NCBI GenBank assembly: GCA_027625915.1
Contig: JANTQA010000023.1
Span: 2,480,001-2,544,000 of the forward strand
DNA from: Anaeramoeba flamelloides
Taxonomy: Eukaryota > Metamonada > Anaeramoebidae
Direction of reading: 5' to 3'
Length of the DNA stretch: 64,000 nucleotides
Every line of letters begins with the position of its first letter. Position 1 is the first letter of the stretch. The notes under the pieces are model-generated. The model saw nothing but the letters and a program-made list of their open reading frames with translations. It did not search any database and was not told the origin of the DNA. Below are positions 25,621 to 37,100 of the stretch, one piece after another. Made by a program: the position numbers and the translations under genes.

Positions 25621-26301
25621 CTGAAACCAAAAAAAAACAAAAAACACAAAAGAAAGAAAAATAAAAAAATGAAAAAGAAAAAAATAAAAAAAAATTTTAG
25701 AAAACAAAAATTCTCAAAAAACATTATTTTTGGCAAAAAAATACAAATCGACTAAAAGAAAGAAAAAAGACCAAGTTTATTCAAAAATTCTCTTTATTTT
25801 CAGAATTATTCAAAAAAAAAAAGAAACCAAAAAAGATTAAATTCAAGACACAATTAATCCAAAAAAAAAAATTTTTTTTCAAATGTTTTTTTTCTTTTTT
25901 AAAAAATCTTGTGCAAAACTATTAAAGAAAAAAACTCCTTTGTAAGTTACAGAAAATCAATTTCCTTTTTTTTTTTTCAAAGAATCAAAACAATAACTTA
26001 TTTCTATTTGGACAAATTTTGATCAAAGAAAAAATAAAAAAAAATAACAATAAAAAAAGTTTTTGATTCTCAAAAAACGCCTATTTAAAACTTTTTTTTT
26101 TAACAAATTTGTTTTTTTTTTACAAAGTATTCTCACTAAAAATAATTGACTTTGTTCGAATAAATCATCACAAAAGTTTTTGTGTTTCAAAAACTTTCTC
26201 TAACGTCTTTTTTTTTTTTTTTTTTTTTTTTTCTCATTTTTTTAATTTCTTTTCTTTCAATTTTTTTTTTTATTCACAAAAGAAAACCAAATTAAACCAT
26301 T

Positions 26302-27104
26302 ATGAGCTCCGAAGGTTCTTCATCACTCAAAGTTACCAAAAAACAAAAAAAAAAGCCAAGAAAAAAAAAAAAACGTAAGAGAGATCCAAACATGCCTAAA
26401 AGACCTAAGAACGCATTTTTTTTGTTTGCAGCCGATGTACGACCAAAACTTTACCAAAAGGGTATGAGAATGGCAGACTTTATTAAGACTGCTGGAAAAG
26501 AATGGGTTCACGTTAGCGAAGAAGATAGAAAAGTACGATCTCTTCCTTTTTTATTAAGCAATTTTTTTTTTTTTTTTCTTTTCAGATTTTTATTTATTTT
26601 TTTTTTTTTTCTTTTTTTTTTTAAAAATCTTTTTATTTGCTTACTTCCTTTTAGCGCTACCAAGAAAAATGTGAAATTAATAAGCAAGAATATAAAATTG
26701 CAATTGAGGAGTATCGAAAAAACCATCCTGTTGAACTTGAGCCAAGCAGTTCCGAAAGCGATACTAGCTCCAGTGAAGAGGAAGAACGACAACGAAGAAG
26801 AAGGGAACAACTCAAAAAGCGTGAACGACAAAAAAGAAGAGAGAAAAAAAGGCGCTATTTAAAAGAATTAAAAAGAAGAAAAAAACTTAAGGCACTTAAA
26901 AAAAGAAATAACAAATCCCCATCAAAGCACAGCAGCTCAAGGAGACATTCAAAATCCAGTCGCAAGGATCGTGATAGGGATCGCGAAAAATACCGTGAAA
27001 AATCAAAGCACCACAAAAAAAGGGAGACGAGTTCAGAAGAAAGCTCTTCCGATTTTTCAACAGACTCCTCTGAATCTTCGGAAACTTCCTTTTCCTCAGA
27101 CTAA
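26302..27104 (+). CDS. HMG-box chromatin protein with basic/serine tail (2 exons)
   Basis: A DNA-bending nuclear protein of 226 residues. Exon 1 (26302-26532) starts at ATG and ends GATAGAAAA|GTACGA. The 122-bp T-rich intron ends CTTTTAG, and exon 2 (26655-27104) continues in phase 0 (DRK-RYQEKC) to TAA. Residues about 10-32 are almost all Lys/Arg/Pro. Residues about 30-100 are one HMG box opening DPNMPKRPKNAFFLF, with the helix-2 Trp in GKEWVHVSEEDR. After it comes an acidic Ser patch (SSSESDTSSSEEEE), a long Arg/Lys/Glu stretch, then RS-like and Ser/Glu ends. The order basic-HMG-charged-Ser resembles the C-terminal third of SSRP1 (FACT) or a free-standing Nhp6-like partner. No Pob3/SSRP1 middle domain is present. 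Confidence 0.9.
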
Positions 27105-28079
27105 ATGATGATTATGATTTTTTTTTTTTTTTTTTTATTTATTTTACAAGTTTGTTTTTTACATTCTTCCTTAAACAACTTCAGTAATAGAATTTTCCCT
27201 TACCAAACTAAATCTTTTTCTTTTTTAATTTTTTTAACTCATTGAAACTTCTTTTTGAAGGAGTTTGTTTTTGATTCCCTACTTCTTGGATTCAAAAAAA
27301 CATTTTCCAATCTTTGAATAGTTTTTGGTAATTTTGAAAAAAAGGGAATGAACCAAAAACACCACCTCAAGAGGGTTTAATAAAGTGAAACTTCTTATAA
27401 TCACATTTTACTTTTTCTTTTTTATTTTTTTTTTCTTTTTTTGGTTGATCTTTGTATTCTTTCTATTTTTGAAAATTCTTGAAAATAAAAATTTAATAGT
27501 CTCGTTACTTGAAGCAAATTGTTGTTTTTGAAATTCTCAATTAGGTAAACATTCTTTTGAATTCAATATCTGCTTTTTTATGAATTAGAATCTCACGTTC
27601 CATTACAATGAAGAACTTTTAGAAAATCTTGAATTTTACAGTTGGTTAATTTTTTTTTCGTTAACGTATCTTTTTGTTTTTTTAATTGTCTGTTTAAATA
27701 ACAACCAAAAATAACTTGATTGTTGATTCACAATTAGCGTAACTTTTCATTAATTTTGGATAATAACCAATTGAGAGATATTTAATAAACAGTGGTTACA
27801 TAAGGACTTGATGAAAACTGCTCACAATATTATGGGTCAAAATAAGGTTAGGGTTCCAATATCTTCAAAGACACATTGGTTACGAGAATTGTATGTCTAA
27901 TTTATAACGTGGATTTTGAAAATCCACATGATTCAGTCGACCTATAACTTCAAGTGTAACTCTGTTGATAATTATAAAAGTCAAAAAAGAGTATTTACAC
28001 ATTTTGTACGACTCATAAAATGATCAAGGCAAAATAAATAATCTCATATTTTTCTTAATCTTATTTGCAATACTATTTG

Positions 28080-28310
28080 TTTCATAATAAATGAAATAAA
28101 AATTTCATTCAGCTTTCCAAAATTAGATATATAAACTGTGTAACATTTCAAATTGTTAATTCTTAACTAATCAGAGTAAATTATTAATTTCTATTTTCGA
28201 GAATTACGTGACTTTGTTGATTTTTTTTAATTCTTGGTATAGGTGGCGATTATTTTGAAAGCTGAAGGAAAATTTTCATGTTTTTATTTTACAATTAACA
28301 CTAATTAAAA
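28080..28310. repeat. MITE-like repeat, copy 2 (see 6170)
   Basis: It shares ends (TTCATTCAGCTTTCCAAAAT; TTTTGAAAGCTGAAGGAAAA) and interior (TTTTTTAATTCTTGGTATAG) with 6170-6405. Homology continues slightly past the inverted ends on the right. Confidence 0.65.
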
Positions 28311-28946
28311 GAATTACCCATTTTTTACTTTGTTTTATTTTTCATTCTGAATGGAAAAACTTTACTCTTATGAAATTTTTTTTTCAAAAAAGCCCTTAAA
28401 TAGATACCTCACGATCACTAAAAAATTTTTTCAAAAAAAAATTAAATAATTGTAAAATTAACCATTTTTTAATAACTTCAATTATTATAAACACAATTGG
28501 TTAATAAAAGATCTTCTTGATCAGAAAAGATTTTTGAAAATATTTTACAATCGAAGTTGAAAAATTCATTTTTTCGAGGTTCGATAAAATTTTTTTTCAA
28601 TTTAATAATAAAAAATTTGAAATATTTTTTTCTTTACAGTTTAGTAGTCATTTTATTTTATTCTAAAAGCATTTTAAACACGATGAATATCTTACAATAA
28701 TAGAATCAATTATTTTGACTATAAAAGAATTATTTGCTATTTATAATTGGAAAAATATTTTTTTTTTCGATTTTTCCATTATATTTTCTAAATAATTTGA
28801 GATATTAAAAGAAAATTTAGTAAATTTTTGGTTTATTTCAAAAATAAAAAAAAAAGTTTTAGATTTTCGAGAATTTATAATTGGTTCCACTTTCAAGACA
28901 CAAGCTTGAACAAAATCCAAGGCAAAAAAAGTCTCAAATGAAAGCA

Positions 28947-29068
28947 CAAAATTTGGTATTTTTATTTACATTAATTATTTAACTAGAATTTGAAAAATTT
29001 ACTGTAATATAAGGTTTTTTGTGTGCCTTAAATTCTGTTCAAAGTTTTGGTCTTAAACGTGGAACTAA
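28947..29068. repeat. Half copy of the 210-bp MITE family
   Basis: Only the right half is recognised, from ACTAGAATTTGAAAAATTT through TGTGTGCCTTAAATT to the end near AACGTGGAAC. It aligns with 42510-42620. It abuts a module of the palindromic family (AATTGAGAAAAATCTTTGAT at 29077). Confidence 0.6.
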
Positions 29069-29280
29069 ATGTAAAAGAATTGAGAAAAATCTTTGATTTT
29101 ATTCAACTCCTTTGAATCCTGGAAAACTTTGGCATTTTTTTTCTGCTTTATAGTATTTAAAAATAAACTAAAAACACTAGATTGTGTTTTATTCTTTTGA
29201 ATCCCAAAAACAAATGTACAAATAATATTTATCACCAGTTATTATTATTGTTTTTTCTTTATTTAGAGGCATCTTTTTGA

Positions 29281-29525
29281 TAATACGAATATAAGCGAAG
29301 TGAAAATATATAAAAATTACAATTATTTTAATTCATGTTTCCTTGGGAAAATTCTAAGATTGAAAACATATATTTATCTCATTGTGAAAAATAATTTAGA
29401 ATTTAAAATATTGTTTCACAATGATACTAACGCACGTTTTCAATCTTAGAAGACCATCAAAAAACAGTGAATTAAAATAATTGCGTTATCACATATTTTC
29501 GTTTCGCTTTTATTCGCGTTTTAAT
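29281..29525. repeat. Foldback MITE of about 245 bp
   Basis: The two halves fold on a centre near 29400. Matching pairs include CAATTATTTTAATTCA/TGAATTAAAATAATTG, TCTAAGATTGAAAAC and its complement, and outer AATATAAGCGAAGTGAAAA against its diverged complement. Nearly the whole element is stem. Confidence 0.8.
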
Positions 29526-30713
29526 ATATTTCACAAAATCCTAGTACCAGATATAAATAGACAATATTAATCCCCCAGCACAAATAAATAGAAGATATAT
29601 TATACAGAAAGACATTCAATTATCTCTATTTGTATTTATTTCACTTTAATTTATGACCTTTAAATCCAAATTTAATTATTTTTAGTTCAATTTTTTTAAG
29701 ATCTAATAAGAAACAATTTTAACATTTAAAAACCAATCATGATCAAGTATATCAATTCGTATAATACCCCTTTATCACTTTTCACCCCAAATACTAATAA
29801 AAGAAAAGGTTGAAACAGAACACTTGAAAAGGGGGATTTGGTAAGGGCAAATTTTAGAATCAACTGATTAAAATTGTTTATTAATAAACCTTAAATCCAT
29901 ATTAAATTATACAAGGAAAAATGAATAAAAAATTTATATTTACCTTATACTCTGGAAGTTATTTTTATTTAATTATATTGAAAACTTCTTATAAAGATAA
30001 CAATAGAAATTATATTTTTAGTTTTTTTGAATTATTTTTTGAAAAAAAATATAAAGTCAAAAAATACTAAACAACAATTCAAGAAAATAAATTATTTTAT
30101 TTTTTTCAGTTTTTTTCAAGATACTTTTAAAAAAAGTTTTTTAGATTTTTTTAAAATGATTTTATTAAAATTTTAAACTTTTAATCTCTAAAAAATTTTC
30201 AAATGATTAAATAAACATCAAGAAAGCTCAATTTTATTTTAAAATATAAATATTTTTCTCTGATTTATTTATTCAATTCTTATATTTTGATCCAAAATTA
30301 AAAAATAATAGATCGTTTTTGAATATTTCAAATGGATCAATCAAAGAAAAGACCTCAAATTTATTTACACCAAACAATTGTTTAGTAATTTTATAAAAAA
30401 AGATATCAAGAACATTTTAAAAAACAATAAAAGACGACTTGCTATATTTACATAAAATTGGAATATTATTTCCCACTATCTTCTCTTGAAACCCGACAAT
30501 ATTAACTATTATTTTGATAATTTGAACTCAAGAATTAATTAATAATATTAAATAACTAACAATTCTACAAATCATGTAAAACTTATTTTAGAATTGTTTA
30601 ATTATTTTACGAAAAAAAATAAAAAAACAAAAATTAAAAAAAAAAAAATATTATACATAAAAATTACTAAAATAATTTTTAAAAATTAGTTCAATAATTA
30701 ATTTATTAATAGT

Positions 30714-31191
30714 TTATTTCAGAAATAAAAGTTCTTCTTTTTGAACCACATTTCCTCTTTTCTTATCTACCAAAAATTTAAAATACCAACCATTTTTAAT
30801 AATTACAATTAACTCGTTTCCAATAAAAGTGATAATATTTGGCAAAGTATTGGTTAAATTTGTTTTTAAGACACCTCTCTCCTTTTTCATTCCATATTTA
30901 CCATAACTAATCCCGCCTTTTTCCTTTTTCTTTTTTGTTGCTTCCCTTGCATCTGATGGTACATTAAAAAAATGTATAGACCCTCTATTGGAAGTAACTG
31001 CTAAAATATTTTCTTCTTCATTGAATGCCATGGAATATATATTTGCTTTTTTTTTGCCTCTTCTGAATTGTAAAAGTAATACTTTTGTTTTACAATCAAA
31101 TACTCGAATCAATGTACCTTCAATTGAAGATACTGCAACCATCGTCCCGTCTTTGTTCAATTGTATTTGTCCAAGTTGCTGATCAAATACT
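30714..31191 (-). CDS. ATG18: PROPPIN exon 2 (FRRG motif, blades 5-7)
   Basis: Opens in phase 2 after AATTAG. It contains the L-Q-F-R-R-G lipid-binding motif that defines the family, a short Lys-rich insertion where the membrane-inserting blade-6 loop usually lies, and ends LLFLK. The open frame runs 29 bases upstream of the acceptor into intron. Confidence 0.9.
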
Positions 31192-34100
31192 CTAATTGGT
31201 TTATTTAAAAAAAAAAACAATTATTAATATGAATATGGATATGAAAAATAATATGAATACATTAAAAACTTTAATTGTAAATTTCAATAATTTTTAATAA
31301 AAAATTGCTCGAATTAGTTTTTTTTTTTAATTAATTATTTTCTTTCAGAGTTAAATGTTGATTTGTGACCAATTAAATAATTACTAAAAAACAAAACTAG
31401 ATAATTTTGAAAACAAATATCGTTGTTTATTAGTTCGATTTGGAAACAATCCCCTTGTTATAATTCTTCGTTTTAAACCCCCTTCCATACTCAAAATATG
31501 ATATTTTTTTGGTACCAAGATGATATTAATCATCGTTCTTCGAACTCCACAATATCATCTTATAACACTTCGAACAATATCATATTTTGAGTCTGGAAGG
31601 GGATTTAAAACGAGGAATTATAACAAGGGGATTGTTGAAGAAATGAAACAATAATGAGGTGCTATTTATTTTTGGAACACCAGATCTAACTCTACACAAC
31701 TTCAAACAAACGAAAACAAACAAATTTAAACCAATTTGTTATTTTTCAATGGTACTTTGAAGAAATTTTTCTTCAAAGGATCTTAATCTTACAATGGAGT
31801 AATTGAAAGCATTGAAATTAAATTTTACATTTTCATCATTAAATACAAAACTTGGTTTAAAATCCCACAGAGACAAACCAGATCGTCCAACTTTTCAATG
31901 AGTCTCTATCTCCCCTTTTATTTCACACTTGTTAAGAAACAACTGAATCCGATCAAATATAAAACCCGCATCTACTATGTGTTCTTCACAGTAACTAATT
32001 TTGAGTATTCCTCTAAAAATTCTTCACCTGACATAGTAAAAAAAAATGTTTTTTTTTTGAAAATTTCGTAATGTGTTTTTTTCGCCTTTTGAAATTCTTC
32101 TATAAATGGATTCTTCTCTCTTTTTTCGAATAAAAAAAGAGACCAAACGCTTTTTATTTTTAAAAAAATGATATTGATTTTTTTCGAACCAAAATCAAAA
32201 ATTCTTTTTGGTTTTTGGCATTGTTTTTAAGCAAAGAAAGGGAAATCATTCGATTTCCAATCTTTAAGGAATAAATTGAAGGACTTTTTTCTTTATCTTT
32301 TATTGATCAAATAATTGTGCTCCTTGAATCAAATTAATTTTCCAATGTCGTAAATCCTTGAGCTCGACGATCTTTTTGGATTTATGAGATTAACAACATC
32401 GCAAAAAAAATTGGTTAAACTCTTTTAAATTAACTTTAAATAACATTTTTAAAGTTGAATTTGTAAGGAAAATACTTCTTATTTTACCCAAATTGAATTC
32501 AAAAGAAAAATTACAAGAAAATCTTCAAACTGTCCCTAATAACCTAATGATTTCCCAAACTCTTTCGACATAGACTACATTACTATCCTTAACTTTTTAG
32601 AGAGGCAATCACTTTCTTATCAAAAAAATATTTTCAAATTTTTGGATCAGAATCATTTTTTCTAATTTAATAAATTTTTGTTTTGTTTGTTCAAATTTTT
32701 TATTTTTTTTTCTTTTTTTTTTTTTTTGAAAAATTTTTCTTTTAGATTTTTTTTTGATTTCTTTTTCTTTTTGTTTAATTTTTTCTTTTATTTTTTTTAA
32801 GAAAAGACATTTAGAAAAAAAAAAGATCTTCGACAATACAAATAAACTTTTAAAAAATTGAGACTCTGTAATGTCGTTTAAAATGAATACAATTATTAAC
32901 ATAAAATTTTACAATAGTTATTATTATTGAAAAAGTGTAAATTACACTCTAAATGTCCCTTTTACTTGGATTTATGAAGAAATTTAAGCAAAAAATCATA
33001 GATTTCCAGATTATTAATTTATGAAAATAATTTCAAACTGTCTTTGTTGAAATTTAATTCATTGAGATTTATTTCTTTTATTTTGTTGTGAAAAATTAAT
33101 CTATCATTTTCAGAGGAAGGACATACCCATAAAAAATGATCAAGTTTTTTTTTCCCAAATTACCTTTTATCACAATTTTTAAATTAAAAAATTAAACAAT
33201 TTTTCAAAATTTATAACATGTTTGGTTTTAATCTTAATCATTTATTTTCCATTTTTCAATTTTCCACAATAATTAAGGTATTTCCAAAAATATGAGCATA
33301 TTATTTTTTTTACATTTCCAAAAAAATCATCTTTGTGAGTGAAGGTATTTGTTAATTGAAAATACCAAATTAAGTAAAATATTAATACTGATTGAATCAA
33401 TGGCCATTGATATTTATTTCAAAATATTTTCATTTAAATATTTCCACAAAACGAAAAAAAATAAATAGTACTTTTTTTGGAAAAAACAATGAACGGATAA
33501 TTTCAAGAAAAAACAGGCAATATAGCAAGGACTCAAATGAATTTTTAAATAATTAAATATAGTTCTGAGTTTTCCATCCATTTGGAAATTTTGTTTAGAT
33601 TAAACTGTCTTTTGAAAACGATTTTTCCAATCAAAAAGAAAAAACAAAATAATGTCCAATTTTCATACACTATAAAAATATCATAGAAAAACAAGTTCGG
33701 AATATTTTATATCTTTTATTTCTTTAATGTCATACTAACAAACAAATTGAATTATTATTAAGAATCAATAAATGATTATTAATAATTTTGTATAATTAAA
33801 TAGTTTTATGAGGATATCACTTTAATAGAGATATTTTAAAATAAATTTGCCCCTCTTTTTTGGAAATAGCGTATTCAATACAAAGGTTTTTTCTAAGGTG
33901 TATTTAATCATCCAGAATGAATCCGAAACAATCCAATTTCTTGGGCTCATTGTTGATCTTCTTTTTCTTTACTTCTAATTTGTTCTAAAAATTTGAAAAA
34001 AAAAAAATGAAGTATTTCAAATTGCAATACAACTATTTTAAAAAAGTGAGACACCAAAAAAAAGTGAAAAAATTTTTTTGTGAAATTTTTAAAATGTAAT

Positions 34101-37100
34101 TGCCAACATTAGTAAAAAAGATCAAAATCACCAGATTTTTTTTAAAGGTTAATAAAAATTCAAACGAGGATTAAAAGTTTTTAATAAACCTGGTCTCTAA
34201 CTTGTGTTCTCTTAATTCCAATTTCATAAATATATTTCAAGTAGATTGTCTTAAAAAACAAATATTTTATTTTAAAATAAATTCTTAATATAACCTGAAA
34301 ATTGGAGAAATCATCACTATTTTTTATCTCAGCCATTTTAATAGTTATTATAAAAGTAAGGGTTTCTTGGTTTAGTAATTTGAATTTTATTTCAATGGTT
34401 TTTAGGCACTTGATCCTTAATCTTGATATTTAATGCTATTTTTTAAAAAATTGATTTTTCAGGTTCTATTAAGATTTACAATTAAAAATGGAAAATAGAT
34501 CATTTTCAAAATAGATTTATCTAAATAAGAAAAGATTTTTTGTCAAGTACACACAAAATAATTCAGATTAAATATTAAGGATTATTTCTGAAAGTCATAA
34601 TTTACGAGATATGAATTGTCCAAAAAATGTACTTTTTACTTATTTTTTCCACTTTTTACAATCAAAACAAAATATTTGATTTTTCATACGATATTCTACT
34701 TGAAATATATTTATGAAATTGGAATTAAGAGAACACAAGTTAGATAAAAGGTTTATTAAAAACTTTAAATCCTCATTTGAATTCTTATTAACCTTTAAAC
34801 AATTCTGGTGATTGGGATCATTTGCACTAATGTCTATTTTAATGAGAAGGTACCGATTTTGAATCTGGCACATTCTCGTAAGAATGGTTCTTTAACTTAT
34901 GTTTTAACACAAATTGTTATATTTAAGGAAAAATTTTTTTGGTCAAAATTAACAAATAAATTTGAACAAAAAGTACAATCTTGTTTTTTTAAAAATGTAA
35001 ATTTCATTTTAAAAATGAAAATTTAGTTTGTTTTTTATTTTAAAAAGTATACGTCAGATTTCAGATAAATTCAAAACTTTGATAAAAATAAAATTATCTA
35101 TTGTGTACGTAAGAACAAGAAAATTTCACAAAAAGTTGGTTTAAATATGATAAAAAATCATTTAACATTGAAACAATTAATGTATTATTTATATACATAA
35201 GCTATTTCCAAAAAAGTAGTACATTGTTTTTTTTAGCATTTCTTTTGATTAATAAAGTCTTGATGAAGTTTAAGGTGTATCTTTTTAGTTCGATTTTCTT
35301 AAATCCTTTGTTTAAATTAACAACAATGTAAATTGAGATCTTTTATTTTTTTTTGAATTGGTCATTTTTAAATTAAAAAAAAAATTTAAATTCAAAAAAA
35401 AAGTAACGTGAAAAAGAGATAGTTTTGTATTTATAAGATACAATGCTATTAGATTATGGGGGTGTGTTGTTTATCGTCAAATTTTGTGAGAATGTGATCG
35501 ATTTACAATTAGCCACCTTCTCGCGAAAATGGTCAATGCTCTAAATTAACATATGAAAATTTCAAAAAAAATTTCCAACATTTTTTTTTGTGTCTCACTT
35601 ATTTTTCACAACTACGAACTTGAATCCGAGATAATTTTTAAAAAAAAGATTCTCAAATTCTTAACATCAAATTGGTTGGAAAAAAATTCAAAAGAAATTT
35701 TGAGAATTTAATTCTCATACTTTTGAACACTACAATAATTTTTATCCCGTTTAACTTTCAAATAACAGTCGCCCAAAAAGTATTTTCTTTATATTGTTTG
35801 TTTTTTAATTACATTCTATGATATTTGTTATATTAAGAACTAAGTTTCAAAATGGAAATGGATATTCTGTGTGCTCTAATCAGTATTTAGGTGTTGGTAA
35901 ATCTCACAAAATTTTTTCCAGTTAGATCTAAAAAGTAAAAAATGAAATATTTTTCCAAAAATTGTCTTTCCTTATATCAAAAAATGAAAAAGATGATTGG
36001 TAAAAATATACTTTTTGAGAAAATATCTCTTTAGAACAAATTTTTAAAACCCTGGCACCTTGTCGGGAATTTTTTAGGTCTTTTTATAGTTATATGAGGT
36101 AAATTAAGAGGGTTTTAAAAAGTGTTCTTAAAGGGCCAAAATGTAGGAAATTTGTATTTTTTGATGACAAATCCTTTGTTATTTCCTACAAAGATATATT
36201 TTGATAATAAGACATGGGAGTGGGTTTGGTATTGTATCGAATTCACCAAAAATTCCAATTTCCCAAAAAGATTATTTTTTTTTCTTTCAATCAACAAAGA
36301 TTTTTTTTTTAAATAAAAAAAAACTGACTAATTTTTGCAAATATAATTTAATTTCCCCAAGATCGTGGGACGAAAAATTCCCCAAAAACTTTCCAACACA
36401 ACCTCAGAACAGTTTGTCTTGATACTAACAAATAGGTTTTGAGAGAAACAAGACAAACAAAAACAAAATTGCATATGGAAATAAAAAAGGTGTTTTGTAT
36501 GTTTGGAAGGATCGCTTCTGTTCAAAAATCAAATCGAGTAAATACTATATCGCAAAAGAGTTGTTGTGAACTTCAATTTTTGAAAAAAGAAAAAGAATCA
36601 AAACCAAACCAAAAAAAATTAAGAGAAAACCACAACTCTTTTGTCGGAATTAATCTGATTTATGGAGACACAGAACAATCCAAGTAATTCATGGTCAAAA
36701 ATCATAGAAAATGTCATCTTTTAAAGTTAGTGCTGTTTACTGATATTTGAATTTTAAATGGGAGTATATTTTCAATTCATTTTCCTTATTTATCATTTTC
36801 CTTTACAAACAGAGTTTCCCTAGGAAGTAGTTTGTAAATTGGAGGCTTTGTTACAAAAAGGAAATTGTAAATCAAGTGAAAAAATTCCCCATTTGTAATT
36901 CAAATACCAATATTGAAAATGTTTGAAATGATCGTCATTTTTCCAGACTAGAAAATCTCGGTTATTTTTCAATTTCATTTTTACCTTTCTTAACAAAGTG
37001 TTCGGGTTTATGTATCTCAAAATTTCTTTTGTCATTTTTCATGAAAAAAATGTACAAAAAATGCTTTTTTGATCCTAATTGGAGAATATTTTGAAGATTC

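Larger units (their letters stand above)
19363..26301. other. Long AT-rich intergenic region
   Basis: No recognisable gene. A frame at 19632-19874 (+) has fairly balanced composition but no family, no ATG and no splice context. A G+C-richer patch at 22180-22460 has diverged repeats of GAACTGAATCCAAC-like units and is open in two minus frames at once, which argues against coding. Repeat fragments lie at 21380-21490 (like 3350-3460), 22653-22862 and 24590-24628. Confidence 0.6.
27105..30713. other. AT-rich intergenic region with MITE-like repeats
   Basis: No gene seen. Holds the repeats at 28080-28310, 28947-29068 and 29281-29525. A short palindrome GTGGATTTTGAAAATCCAC lies near 27909. The minus-strand frame 28741-28947 overlaps a repeat and is not a gene. 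Confidence 0.65.

Noticed and set aside
26109-26831. Frames on both strands overlapping the HMG gene, including read-through of its intron
   Set aside because: The box is completed only by splicing 26532 to 26655; read-through encodes poly-Phe and loses the last helix.
32609-32902. 97-codon Lys-rich minus frame in the PROPPIN intron
   Set aside because: Produced by poly-T tracts read antisense; low complexity throughout.
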